Below, one piece after another: positions 48,051-59,739 of a DNA stretch of 64,000 bases. The notes under the pieces were generated by a model, which saw only the letters and a list, made by a program, of their open reading frames with translations, was not told the DNA's origin and did no database searches. Origin of the DNA: Diatrype stigma (taxonomy: Eukaryota > Ascomycota > Sordariomycetes > Xylariales > Diatrypaceae). The number at the start of each line of letters is the position of its first letter. Within the stretch, counting starts at the first letter, position 1. The stretch covers positions 62,001 through 126,000 of the forward strand of contig JAKJXP020000114.1 of assembly GCA_022225965.2 (NCBI GenBank), read 5' to 3'. A program made the position numbers and the translations under genes.

Positions 48051-50771
48051 AAATAACTATTTTTATAAGCTAACGCTAATAATGCAAAATTTACCTTATT
48101 TTCTTACGAATTCTTTTCGATAATCGATAATAGTAAAAAGCAACGTTAATGCAAAGGAATAGCCCAAAAGCGTTCCGGCCTAAAACGGCACCTTCGCCGA
48201 ATCCTTTACGAATACGAAACCCGCCTAAAAAAACGGCATATTATACGAACTTTTCGATAGAAAATTCGAAAATATCGAACGAAAAAACATTTCGATAAAA
48301 AATAATTTAAATTACTTAATAAATAAAGTTGCAAAAATAATCGAACATTTCGATATTAAATTTAAAAACAAAAAGGTCGAAACGTCGAATTAATAATTTC
48401 GCCGAAAAAGCGAATGGATTTAATAATAATAACAATAGCCCATATCCAATACCGAAAAAGCGATTACCGCCGGCAATACGAAATCGCCAATTGGTTTTCG
48501 CGAATCGCTCGAATTTGATTAAAATCAATATATGCCGTATATTTAATGCTTATTTTATTACGATAAATCGCGAATAAAAGGAAAGATTAATATAGCATAT
48601 ATATCGCCCATTATAAATTATATTTAAGGTTCGCAAAAGGAACGAATAAAAAAGGTATAGTTTTCGATTATATTTCCGAACGATGCCGCAGAAATGGATT
48701 ATACCGAAGCGAAAAACAAAATAACGATATTTCCAAATCTTCGCTTAATCTGGACCGACGGTTAGGTTCTGGAAAAATTAAAGAAAATCCAAAAGCGCCT
48801 TTTAATAGTATTAATTTTATACGATCTTTGGATATACCGAATTACGGGCGAATTTATCGGCGATTTTTAATAAATAAAAATATATATTCGCAATAACAAA
48901 CTAAATTAAATAACGTTCATAAAATATATCCTTTAAATTTTAAACGATTATAATGCCTTTTTGAAAGCGTTAATTTATTTTGCAACGTTGCTTCCGTATT
49001 AAAATAAAAATATATTAAACTTTACGAAACGCATTTGCAAAGCTTTTTATAAAATACCGAAAAATATTCGTAATAGTTACCATATAAAGGAAATCCTTAT
49101 TAATACGTTACGTAATAACTTGTTTAACGTATAATTAATTCTTAACGACCGATTCGAAAATTTTAATAACGCATAAGGAATCGAAATAATTATTTAATAA
49201 ATCGAATTGGTTATTCGTTAAACGATTAAAGGAAAAATTTACGACATTTTTTCGGTTACCGTTTAACTTTAAAAAAAAATAGCATTATTTTATAACTTAA
49301 CCGTTATAAGGGCCATATAAGCTAAATCCGACATAATCCAATTAAAACCTTCGGACGTAATAATTACCGTACTTTAAGCCGCGAAATTCGAAGAAATTGC
49401 CGATTTTCGTAACGAAAGCCGTAACGTTTATGCCGCGGCCGAATAAAATTTCGCCGCAAAAGCCGAAAATAATAAATGCTTTAATTATAATAAATAAAGC
49501 CATTAAATTAAAAATTATAAAATAAAGACGAAATTCCTAAAAAACATATAATACGCAAATACGAATAAAAAGATTACCTTTAAAGGAATTCTATATTAAA
49601 ACGCCATTAATAACAAATTCCGATTAACCTTTAATAAGTTCAAGAAAAACAAACGGCTCCGCGTATATTTCGCCGGCGCCGAAAGTAATGGCAAAAACGA
49701 TTTCGAAAAAAGTTCCGCCGAATAATTACAAAATAACGAAAAATTCGATCGTAACTTTAACGAATTCCTTAAGCAATTCGAAAATAACGAATAAAAACGC
49801 CGCGTTTACTTAATAAAAATAAACGCCGGCAGCAAATTATTTCTTAATAAGGATAAATCTTTACGAAAAAAATACGATAAAAATCATAACCTTTTCTTTA
49901 CGGAAACAATCGACGGAAATGAATTTATAATTTTTCTAAATTACGGATATATTTTCTATTATATTTCCGAATCGATAACAATTACGTTAAAAACGTATAA
50001 TTCCTCGAAACCGTTAATAATGCGAAAAATTAAAAGCATAAAACCGAAGATTTCGCGTAATATAATAGTTACCGCCCGATTCTTAATGCCCAATAATAAT
50101 ACCATTTCGTTTCGAATATTAACGGGAATTATTTTCGACGGCACTTTTTCCGATAACTTAATTTTCGGAAAAAATTTGTTTTATAAGTTAAATATATACT
50201 ATAAAAAGAAAAAAAAAACGAAGTAATTACTTTAATTAAAATTATCAAAAGGCCCGTAATTTATTTAATCGCTTTATTACGTATTTTTTACGTTTTCGAA
50301 ACGGCTTATGTAATAGCCGAATCTAGCTTAATAATTTAATATAAATTTATTTTAACGAATAATAAAGCTATTAATAAATACCTTTTATAATACGTTTATG
50401 ATTTTCCAGAATTATTCGGGTTCGTTTCGAAAAAGGTTATTGCAAATATACGCATTTGCTATTATATCGATATTAAAAATAACAAACCTATTAAATTCCT
50501 TTTATATCGATATAGCCCTATTTAATTTCGGGTATTCCGTAAATTCGTTAAGAAGCATTTGGAAATAATTATATATATCGGTATAAGCCTATAAGATTCG
50601 TTTACGTTATTTATATCCAAAAAGGCACCGGATTAAATAACGAAGCCCGATAAATTCGATAAAAACGTAATATAGCGATTTTGTTATAATTATTAAGAAC
50701 TTAATAAAATTTAATGGAAAAACGTTTATTCGTTTTTTAATGCAATAAATAAAATCTAACGAACGGCCGAA

Positions 50772-51310
50772 TACCGCTGGTATTATTTTATCGACCTTAA
50801 AAATGGCTTTTAATAAATTAAGATTTACGAACCAGATATCGAAAAAACCGCTTTCGTAATTTCATTTGGCATTTACGAATAATTAGTAATGCTTTTCGGG
50901 CTTTATAACGTTTCGGCGACCTTTTAGGTATTAATGGAAAAAATTCTCGAATTATTTCGCAAATTTATTTCGGGCATATTAAATAATATAGCCGTATAAA
51001 CTGATATATTCGAATAGCTTTACGAATATATATTCGCCTTATTTAAAAGGCTTTTTAATTACGGGATAATCGTAAATCTAACGAAGTCCTTAATATTCGT
51101 TAAAAAAGGGATTTTCCTAAGCTTTATAATTTCCGAAAAAAAAATCGAAATTGATCCGGTTAAGATCGCGGCTATTCGGAATAAGCCCAAGTCGGTAATA
51201 ATAACCGAAATTTAAACGTTTATAAATGCCGCCGGTTATTTACGGTATTTAATTAATAAGTATTCGGAAATCGCTGGGTTATTTATAATCCTTATAGGCG
51301 GCCCGAAAAA
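50772..51310 (+). pseudogene. Degenerate reverse transcriptase segment of the LTR element
   Basis: Read from 50772 in one frame, the sequence gives YYFIDLKNGF, EKTAFVISFGIYE, LVMLFGLYNVSATF and VLMEKILELF in the order and spacing of the Ty3/Gypsy reverse transcriptase core. In-frame TAA/TAG codons sit where relatives carry Gln, consistent with CAA/CAG having become TAA/TAG by C-to-T change. It cannot be functional. Confidence 0.85.
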
Positions 51311-53221
51311 TGAACGTATCGAATTATTTTTCGAAACCATAGCAAGTTAAAAGGTAATTCGCGAAATAATTATAATAACGCCCGTAATTCGGAAGTTTAA
51401 TTAGTACCGCCCAATTATTCTTAAGGCAGACGTTTCGTAATAATTCGTCGGCGCAGCGTTATTATAATCTTATATAAAAATAATAGGCGCCTTTGTTTTA
51501 TATTTAATTGCTTATTTTTCGAAAAAGCTTATAAAGATTTAATTATAATATTCCGTTTAAAAAAAAAAGCTTTTCGGTATTATGTTAATACTTTAATATT
51601 AACGGCATTAAATTAAAAACGGCAATATAACAGTAATTATTAATTACGAATCGTTAAAAATAATTAATACGAAAGCCGAATAATCGGCCTGCATATTACG
51701 CTTTTTTGATACCATCGAATATTTCGAAATTCGTATCGTATACCGTTTGGGCCGAACGAACGTTTTTGTCGATTATTTTTCGAGGCCCTAAAAAGCCGCA
51801 ACAATGGCAGCCGAAAAAATCGAACCAATTCGTTACGTCGATTAATTAAACCGACTAAATTTCCAAGCCATTTTCGAAACCTTTTTATATAATACTTTTT
51901 TATTTTTAGCTATATAACGAAAATAAATTAATAAGCATTTTATTATATACCGAAATAAGCTATATAAAATAATTAAATACGAAAGAATATCCGGTAATCC
52001 TTTATATGTAAAAAATACCATTACGAAAGCATAAATTTTATAAAAAGTCCTTAAATACGATAAACTTTTAATACAATTAAAACGGATTTATTACGACTAA
52101 GGCCATTCGATAATTAAAATAACGCTTTGCAATACGTAAAAGTAATTTTAATACTCGGAAATCGTTTTCGTTACGTAGCAAATAATCGTCGAATATTCGG
52201 CTTGCTAATTAATAAGAAAACCGAATTCTTTATTACCAAATTTATAATTTGTATAATCCCCGATATTCTTAATTAAATGGATAATCGATTATATGTTAAT
52301 AGGTTCGTTTACGATTTTTATGGCTATTAAATACGTTACGAAATAAATAAAAGCTAACGTTATTTTTTTCGTTTAATTCGGAAATACGATTTTTATATTT
52401 TCCCATATCGGGCGTATTTACGGTATCCTTAAGGAATAAATTAATAATAACGCCGGCGCTTTTAAAAATAAAGCCGTAAACGCTTAAAATAAAAAATAAG
52501 GCTTTATCGTAAAAACTATTATACTAAAGCGCTTAAAAAGTAACGGAAAGGTAAAAAAAATTAATAGGAACCTAAAAAAAATTATGCTACGTAAATATTA
52601 AGCAAATCTTACGGCTTATTCGTTATTCGAATTATTGCAACGAACGGTAATTATTTATAACCGCATTTTTAAACCAAGCAATTATAGCTTATACTTTTTA
52701 TTATTCGGCATAATTCCCTTTTAAAAACAAACCTTATCGGAATTTTGCGAATATTTTCGCGAATTAACGAAAAAAAAAGAATTTTAAAATAACAAGTTAT
52801 TAATAACAAATTACGAAATACCGTTCGTAAGGATTCGTTTTAATAATATAAAAGCGTTTCGTAATAAAATACGAACGTATCTTTAAAAAAAAAAGGAATT
52901 TATTAAAACGTACGTTCCGAATAATTAAGTTTTCCGCATTCGTTAACGTTAAAAAAAGTACGAGCCTTATTACGACGGGCTTTAAAGCGTAATTAACTAT
53001 TATTCCGATAATACGTATTATTTACGAAATCCCGGAAAAATCCAATTATAAAACAAATATAACGAAACGAACTTATTTCCGGCCTTCGTAAAGAACGAAT
53101 ATTCCGTACGTAATATGTAATATGCAAATAGGTAACTTTTAAAACAGGATCGTTAGCGCTTAATAAAAAGGAAAATTAACGATAATAATTAAGGACGATT
53201 ATAATAAAAAAAGGGAATAGT

Positions 53222-53407
53222 TATAAATCCGGGCATTCTTTATAATGCTAAGAATCGGAAAATCGGAATATAAAATTCTAATAACTTAAAGCGCATAATT
53301 ATAATTAACTTTAATTTAATAACCAATCCGGATCTTTAGTATAATCCTAAGTAAATTATTAATAGCAGTAATTCCCTAAGGGTTCGAAGGACCGGATGCA
53401 AAAGTAT
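53222..53407 (+). repeat. Right LTR, 186 bases
   Basis: Second copy of the LTR; starts TATAAATCCGGGCATT and ends ATGCAAAAGTAT. Compared with the left LTR it shows transitions in both directions, so both copies were mutated independently. Confidence 0.88.
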
Positions 53408-53412
53408 ACTTT

Positions 53413-53897
53413 TAAGCCCCCGCCCCTTTTAGTATAACTCTTCGTCCCTTATCCCTTGTGTTAGCCAATGACCTGGCATTATTATCGCCGTCGTTGTGGT
53501 TATTGTCTGCCGTAGTTGGAACTTGGAAGATCGGAAGCCTACGCATTAGGCATTATAGCATCATTTACTTTTTTATTTTTTCATTTTCAGGCACCAGCAT
53601 TCGATCTTTCCCATAAACCGTCTGCGTATTCTTGCTGTCAACATACCAACCAGACCTTTTAACTGCCACTGCCCACCGAGTTATTATTTGCCGGGTGTCG
53701 GGATACTTCCGCCCCCTTTTTACTGCTCGGCTCGTTCGAGCTTAACCAGTTGGGCGTTCCTCTTTCTTACGTACGTAGTTAGAGCACGGACTCGAAGCCG
53801 CCCTCTCCTTTCCTCCTCCGCCTGTATAAATCTCAATTCAGGATAGACCGCCGACTCGAATATAAGTTGCCGTTCCCTAGAACCCGTTGAGGCCATT
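53413..53897. promoter_or_regulatory. Upstream region of the CAP gene
   Basis: 485 bases of normal base composition starting immediately after the retrotransposon target site. The element therefore sits within 500 bases of the CAP start codon. No gene is seen. Confidence 0.5.
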
Positions 53898-55808
53898 ATG
53901 GCGACAAATAACATGCACAATCTGACGACATTGATCAAACGGTGAGCTGCACCCTTTAACTATCACGCGAACGACGACACGGTGCCATTTGTGCATCGTG
54001 CCTAGCCTTTTACCTAGTAGTAGCCTTCGAGTAGCCTTCGAGCAACCTTTCAAGCGCCTTCGACCATCTACTGACATCCTAACCAGCCTCGAAGCGGCCA
54101 CGAGCCGTCTAGAAGACATTGCATCCTCGACAGACGAACTCCCTCAGGCTGTTCCCTCCCTCACACACCCTGCCTCGCCGCCCCATCATGCCGCCGGTAT
54201 TGGTAGCCCTGCGCCCGCTTCGACGCCTGCGCCCGCGCCCCCAGCCTCGAGAGCAGCCCCTTCCGAACCTTTGCCCGAGTCGATCGAGGAATTCGATGCC
54301 TTCATCGCCCAGTCGGTCGACAAGTATACGAAGGCCAGCAACAAGCTCGGCGGCTTGATCTCGGAGCAGGCCTCCAAGGTCCTCGAGGGCTTCAAGCAGC
54401 AGCGCAAATTCCTGCTGATAACGACCCAGGCGAAGAAGCCCGACATCCTCGGGTCCGAAGGTGCTGTCTACCAAGACCTCATCAAGCCTATCAACGATGC
54501 CCTCATGGCCGTCAACAGCATCAAGGAATCCAACCGGGGGTCTCCTGTCTTCTCGCAGCTCAGCGCCGTCGCCGAAGGTATAATGGTTCTTGCCTGGGTC
54601 ACGGTGGAAACCAAGCCCTTCAAGCATGTCGAAGAGTCCCTGGCGTCTGCCCAGTTCTTCGGCAACAGGGTTATGAAGGAGTACAAGGACAAGGACCCCG
54701 AGCAGATCGAGTGGATTCAAAGTTTCTACCAAGTATTCCGCGATCTCACCGACTACGTCAAGCAGCACTTCCCTAACGGCATCCCCTGGAACCCGAGGGG
54801 ACCTCCCGCTGCCGAAGTCCGCAAGACGATCAGTGCTCAAGGTTCCGCTTCCGCCACCGCACCACCACCTCCGCCACCTGCCGGTGGCCTGCCGCCGCCG
54901 CCGCCTCCCCCAGGTCCGCCCCCTGTCCTGCAGATCAGGGAGGAGGGCGCGCCCGCCGCCGAAGCCGCCGGCGGCCTCAACGCCGTGTTCAGCGAGCTGA
55001 ACAAGGGGGCGGACGTGACGAAGGGTCTGCGCAAGGTCGACAGGTCCCAGATGACGCACAAGAACCCCTCGCTACGCGCCAGCTCGACTGTCTCGGACTA
55101 CGACTCGTCGGTGCGAGGCAAGAGCCCCGCGCCCGCCAGAAAGCCCAAGCCTGAGAGCATGCGGGTTAAGAAGCCGCCTAAGCAAGAGCTTGAGGGCAAC
55201 AAGTGGACTATTGTAAGTTTGCCTCTTCCGCGCCGCGACCACTTTTGCTTTTGGGGAAACGGGGGTTTGGTTGTTGTTGCGTTCGTGTTATGACTACTTG
55301 AAGCTTCACGGACTCGGTCATCTATCGATTATCAGGCTCGCATGCTAATCCACTTGGCGAATTATAGGAGAACTTCGAGAAGCACCCGGATCCGATCGAG
55401 ATCGAAGCGTCGATGACGCACTCGATCCTCATCAGCCGGTGCAGCAACACGACCATCATCGTCAAGGGCAAGGCGAACGCGGTGACGATCGAGAACACGC
55501 AGCGGGTATCGCTCGTGATCGACTCGCTCGTGTCGACGGTCGACGTGGTCAAGTCGTCCAACTTCGCGCTGCAGGTCCTCGGCTCCCTGCCCACCATCCT
55601 GCTCGACCAGCTCGACGGCGCCCAGGTCTACCTCAGCAAGGAGAGCAGCGGCACCCGCATCTTCTCCTCCAAGTCCGCCGGCATCAACCTCAACGTCCTC
55701 GGCCCCGACGACGACTACCGCGAGCTCCCCCTCCCCGGCCAGATCTGCTCCTACTTCGACGAAGACAAGGGCGACGTCGTCAACGAGATCGTCGACTACG
55801 CCGGTTGA
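53898..55808 (+). CDS. SRV2: Adenylyl cyclase-associated protein (CAP/Srv2)
   Basis: CAP recycles actin monomers, accelerating cofilin-driven turnover, and in fungi binds adenylyl cyclase in Ras-cAMP signalling. Exons 53898-53941, 54087-55212 and 55368-55808 give 536 residues. Order: N-terminal cyclase-binding coiled coil (MHNLTTLIKRLEAATSRLED), linker, helical folded domain (about 65-265: IEEFDAFIAQSVDKYTKAS, WIQSFYQVFRDLTDYVKQHF), poly-Pro blocks about 270-292 (profilin/SH3 sites), WH2-like segment about 311-343, then the beta-helix CARP domain (about 370-536) with NKWTIENFEKHP and SSKSAGINLNVLGPDDDY. Introns have GTGAGC and GTAAGT donors and splice in phase. Start and length match fungal CAPs. 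The gene lies about 490 bases from the RIP-mutated retroelement and shows no damage itself. Confidence 0.96.
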
Positions 55809-56743
55809 ACGAGCCCCAGTCCGGCGACAGTAGAGAGTTCTCGCCATGTATCTCCATACCATCTAATCTCCCTGATCTCCCGTCCTGGGTTGCATCATGG
55901 TGGCCGGCAATGTACTTGAGTACTAGAGTTGGGGGATCAGGCATGTAAGGTACATTACCTAAGTACTTAGGTAGGATCTCAAAAAGAAAAAACATCAGGG
56001 TTAAAGCGGTGAAAAATGCGGCCGCGTCTCTGTGAGTTCTAAGAACCTACGTGCACGTATACAGCAATAAGGTTTTCAATGGAGAGGAGGAAGAAGCCCG
56101 AGTGAGTTGCTCGTCTGCTTCTGTTCTTATTAGCTAGCTGTAACCACCTGTATTCATACATCTATCCATAGGCCACATCTGATACGATTAGCATCCATAA
56201 GATAGAAAGAAAACCCAGTGAACCCTTCAAGCTTACTAACTTACATACGTGCATCTAAATCTAATCTAGTAAGATTTGCTAATCACTTTGTTGCCCTTTT
56301 TGCACCCAAGTAGATAGATATATATACTTAAGTATCTAGTAGTTAGTAGTATTTACATTTCTTCCGACTCTTCTCTCTGACTGGAAAACCAGGATGAGGG
56401 GAAGAAAAATCTCGTCGCCCGTCAAAACACCGCTATAATGCTTCTTCTAGTTGCTCTTTCTCTTTCTCTTTCGATGCCGCCCTTGGATGATGTAACGACA
56501 GATACAGTTGAGGCAAATGCTACAACGGGAACACAGCCTATACCTACCGGCATGGCAGACTACTGCTATCATCGAAATATCCAATCAATCAAACCAAGCG
56601 CGAGTTCTACGCTGCCGAACATGCATGTCTACCAATCGCCCGCCTGGGATCACTCAACCCCCCTGTTTATGCGGCATCGTATCATACCGTTTCGCTTCTA
56701 TCCCACCCATCTGTAGATTCGACATGAAAATAGGTGTGCTGTT
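55809..56743. other. Convergent intergenic region, CAP to carnitine acetyltransferase
   Basis: 935 bases, AT-rich, with TACTTAGGTA-like motifs. It should hold both 3' UTRs. The short + strand frames here show no family features. Confidence 0.5.
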
Positions 56744-58779
56744 CTACAGCTTCGCCTTGGGCGCCTCGAGCGTCGGCAGCAGGAGGTCGCGGAGATCGTC
56801 GGCGGCTTCTCTCAGATAGTAGCTCATCTTCTGGCTGCCGAGGCCCTTGGACACGATGTTGAAGTTCAGGCTGCAGTGCAAATCATTATCATTAGCGTTC
56901 CGTTCTCCTTTCTGTCTTCTTTCTTTCTAAGCATTCTTTTGGTTTTTCTGCATCGCTCCAATAAAAGAAAAACGGGAAATTAAATGGATGATAGGGGGGA
57001 TGGGGACAGCAACGGTGGGTTTCCATTTGCTGCTGCTGCTGCTGCTACTCACCTGTTCTCGTTAATCATGTACGCAATACCGAACCCGCCGTCGATGACC
57101 TGGCTCCAGCCGTAGCCGTTGAAGTACTCGGAGCTCAGCTGGCTCGTGGACAGGTACCAGGACGTGCTGTAGCCGTAGGCGGGGTCCTTGTAGATGGCGG
57201 GCAGGTCCTCGCCGGGCTCGAGCAGGCGCTTGAGGCCGAACAGGTGGCGGTCGACGCCCTTGCCGTCCGACGCCGCCGAGATGTACTCGATGTGGGCGGC
57301 GACCGCCTTGCGGAAGAGCTCGACCTTCTTGTCTGCGTCCGAGTCCTCCTCCGCCGCCATAGCATCGCAGAAGGCCACGCTCTCGTCCGACACGCTGCGG
57401 CACGTCTCAGTGCGGCCCAGCTGGAAGCGCCGCGTCGCCGCCGACTCGTACGTGGGGCGGTTCCGGCCGTACATCTTGCGGTACGCCAGCTGGATCACCA
57501 TCTGCACGTAGGCGTCGGGCGAGCACCGGAACCGCTTGATCAGGCCCTTGCCGTAGCCCTGGTACGCCTGGACGGCGAGCTCGTGCTGGCCGATGACGGC
57601 GGCGAAGTCGCGCGTGGCGCGGTCGATCTCGGCCTGCACGGCGGGCGTCACCTCGAAGGTGACGGGCGCGGGCTCGGGCAGGTCCGGCCGCACCGACGGG
57701 TCGCTGAGGCCGGCCAGCTTGTTGCCGAAGATGACCTCGTTGACGTAGTCGTTGAGCCGGTGCGTCGGCGTCCCGTCCATCATGCTGTGCTCGCCGATGA
57801 ACCCCGACGTGCCGTTGTCGTTGACGATGAACTGCAGCGGCTTGTCGTACCACCGGTTCTGCCCGTCGCCGTGCCAGTACTGGTGCGCGCGCTCCTCCAG
57901 CGTCACGGGCGCCGCGTCGTCCAGGCACACGACGAACGACGCCGACTCGATGGCCTTAATCGCCGCGGCGTTCTGCCCCGACGGCGACGCGTCCAGGAGC
58001 ACCTTACGCGCGTCGGTCCACACGTCCCGATTCTCCGAAGTCAGGGCGCCGACAGCGGGCGCGCGCTCTCCCTCGCCGCCGTCCGCGAGCTCGTAGACGC
58101 GCGCGAACTGGGCGGCAAGCTCGGCCGCGTTGAGCGTCCGGCCGTCGACCTCGTGGGCGATGGCGAAGAAGCGGTTCTTGCGGACGGCGAGGATGTGCTT
58201 GTGCTGCTGGGCGGCCGGGTCGTACTTGACGGGGCGGTCGGCGGGGCGGGCGGGCACGCGGCACGCGTTGAACATCCACTTGTAGCTGTCCATGCAGATG
58301 GGCAGGCCCTTCATGTACTCGGGCTCGAGGGTGCCGGCGTCGACCTGGGCCTTGAAGGCGAGGGCGGCGGTGGCGAGGGCGGCGGCGCGGCGCGCGGGGT
58401 CGCGCCGCCGCCGGTCGTCCCGGTGCGAGTAGAAGTAGCTGACGTACGGCACCACCGGGTCCCGGTAGCTCAGGTAGGCCGCGTCGTTCCACCACTCGTA
58501 CAGCCAGTTGCGCACGGCAGGGTCCGCCCGCCGCGCCTCCAGCTTCGCCTGTAGCCGGGGGCCCGCGCCCCCCGGCCTGATGAACTCCTCGACGGCCTTC
58601 TTGCTGGCGGCGTACTCGGCGGGGCTCAGCAGCGGGTGCAGGCTCTTGACGTAGCGGGCGGCGGTCTCTTCGAGCGTCGGGACCGGTAGGCGGGGCAGCG
58701 AGTCTTGGAACCGGAGCATCGGCCCCTTGGACTTGTCCTCTACATAACCTGGAGTGGTGGTGTCCTGTAAGCGTGCCAT
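56744..58779 (-). CDS. CAT2: Carnitine O-acetyltransferase (peroxisomal/mitochondrial)
   Basis: This enzyme transfers acetyl groups between CoA and carnitine so that acetyl units from peroxisomes reach mitochondria during growth on fatty acids or acetate. Exons (minus): 58779-57053 and 56870-56744, 617 residues. Seen: an N-terminal LPRLPVPTLEETAARYVKSL block, MDSYKWMFNACRVPARPADR, the catalytic H331 in GFIGEHSMMDGTPTHRL, TETCRSVSDESVAFCDAM, YSTSWYLSTSQLSSEYFNGYG and the C-terminal FNIVSKGLGSQKMSYYLREA. The protein ends AKL, a peroxisomal PTS1 signal that is created only by splicing in the short last exon. The start shown has no mitochondrial presequence; an upstream ATG frame at about 58890 (MAPAAATRSNSSLPT) is presequence-like, but I could not join it in frame. 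Confidence 0.95.
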
Positions 58780-59156
58780 TCCCGTATATGCGTATACACG
58801 TATACGCGCATGTTATATTTATATTTGTAACTGGGACTTGCCTGTAGGCAGAGAGCTATTGCTCCTTGTTGCGGCCGCCGGCGCCATTTGTATACTCTGT
58901 AGCTAAGCGTGGCGGTTCCCTTCGATCAGCATGTGATAATCCTGGAGGCGTTCATGCAAGTGGACAAACACAACATACGGGTAGTATTCGAGCTGGTCTC
59001 GCTGTCGTACGAAGTGCGGTAACCTGTGCCCGGCTTTTTACTAGAGACTTCAACATCCCAGCGACGACTTTCTTGAGGCGACAAAGCTGCGGAAGGGGTA
59101 GGAGGGTAATAAGGGGAGAAGGACGAGTCGGGGTCGGTGCTCAGAGGCGAGGGTCA
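58780..59156. promoter_or_regulatory. Upstream region of the carnitine acetyltransferase gene
   Basis: 377 bases up to the MITE. It includes alternating TATACGCG stretches at about 58787-58812 and the possible alternative start frame on the minus strand near 58890. Confidence 0.45.
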
Positions 59157-59164
59157 ATTAACTA

Positions 59165-59731
59165 GAGACCTGCTATTGGGGCTGTCCCAGCTTTACTCTT
59201 GGGCTGTACCCATACCTTGACAGCTGGTGGCCGGACTGTCCCAGTGCATTAGTCCCTTCCATTAACGGAAATGCTATAACGCCCAGTTTCCCACCTAAAC
59301 CAACGGAATTTGCATATAACAGCTTGGGAACCAATAATGGGCTACGACATAACGGCAATACCGATTCAATTCCTTCCTAGGTATTGCAAAAACGATGATC
59401 CCGCCCCTATACAAAGCAGCACCCAACGCGGCCGTACCAGCGCCCCCGTTACTAGCGCCCCCTTTGCCAGCGTTTCCCGTGCCAGCGCCCCCGTGCCAGC
59501 GCCCGCGGTTTTAATTTTCGGTTTTGCGTTAGTATTGTGTCGGTATTATAGTAATACACAGCACTTATAAAATGACGATATAATTCCGAATGGTTTATTT
59601 TAGGTGCGATATTAATGGTTATAACAGGTGGCTACATAAGGGGGTCCTAATTTTCTACTGTAGGTTCGACAGTTGGCAAGGTGTAGGTACAGCCCAAGAG
59701 TAAAGTTAAGACAGCCCCAATAGCAGGTCTC
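59165..59731. mobile_element. MITE, hAT-like, 567 bases
   Basis: Ends are inverted repeats: the first 22 bases (GAGACCTGCTATTGGGGCTG then TC) are the exact reverse complement of the last 22. The match continues to about 46 bases with three changes, all C/T or G/A. Immediately outside lie perfect 8-base direct repeats ATTAACTA (59157-59164 and 59732-59739), the target-site length of hAT transposons. No open frame encodes a transposase, so it is non-autonomous. A GC-rich internal array of GCCAGCGCCCCC-type units lies at about 59440-59512. Confidence 0.9.
59440..59512. repeat. GC-rich CCAGCGCCCC(CG) array inside the MITE
   Basis: Five or so degenerate AGCGCCCCC units; sharply GC-rich within an otherwise AT-leaning element. 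Confidence 0.75.
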
Positions 59732-59739
59732 ATTAACTA

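Larger units (their letters stand above)
47865..53407 (+). mobile_element. RIP-degraded LTR retrotransposon, Ty3/Gypsy-like
   Basis: A 5,543-base, very AT-rich element bounded by two direct repeats of identical length (186 bases, 47865-48050 and 53222-53407). They differ mainly by C/T and G/A changes. The flanks ACTTC (47860-47864) and ACTTT (53408-53412) look like a 5-base target duplication, one copy mutated C to T. A polypurine tract (AAAAAAAGGGAATAG) sits just before the right LTR. Inside, on the + strand, traces of gag (CCHC-like knuckle near 49470-49510) and pol (reverse transcriptase near 50770-51300) appear in the order typical of Ty3/Gypsy, all riddled with TAA/TAG. The transitions fit RIP acting on CpA. 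The element is certainly dead. Confidence 0.88.

Noticed and set aside
49959..50226. Open frames inside the AT-rich block
   Set aside because: Within the RIP-degraded retrotransposon; Ile/Asn/Lys-rich and interrupted, not genes.
53385..53400. GGGTTCGAAGGACC, reminiscent of a tRNA B box
   Set aside because: It is the end of the right LTR and has no A box or cloverleaf upstream.
57244..58554. 436-codon + strand open frame
   Set aside because: Antisense to the carnitine acetyltransferase exon; Arg/Val/Leu-rich shadow caused by high GC3.
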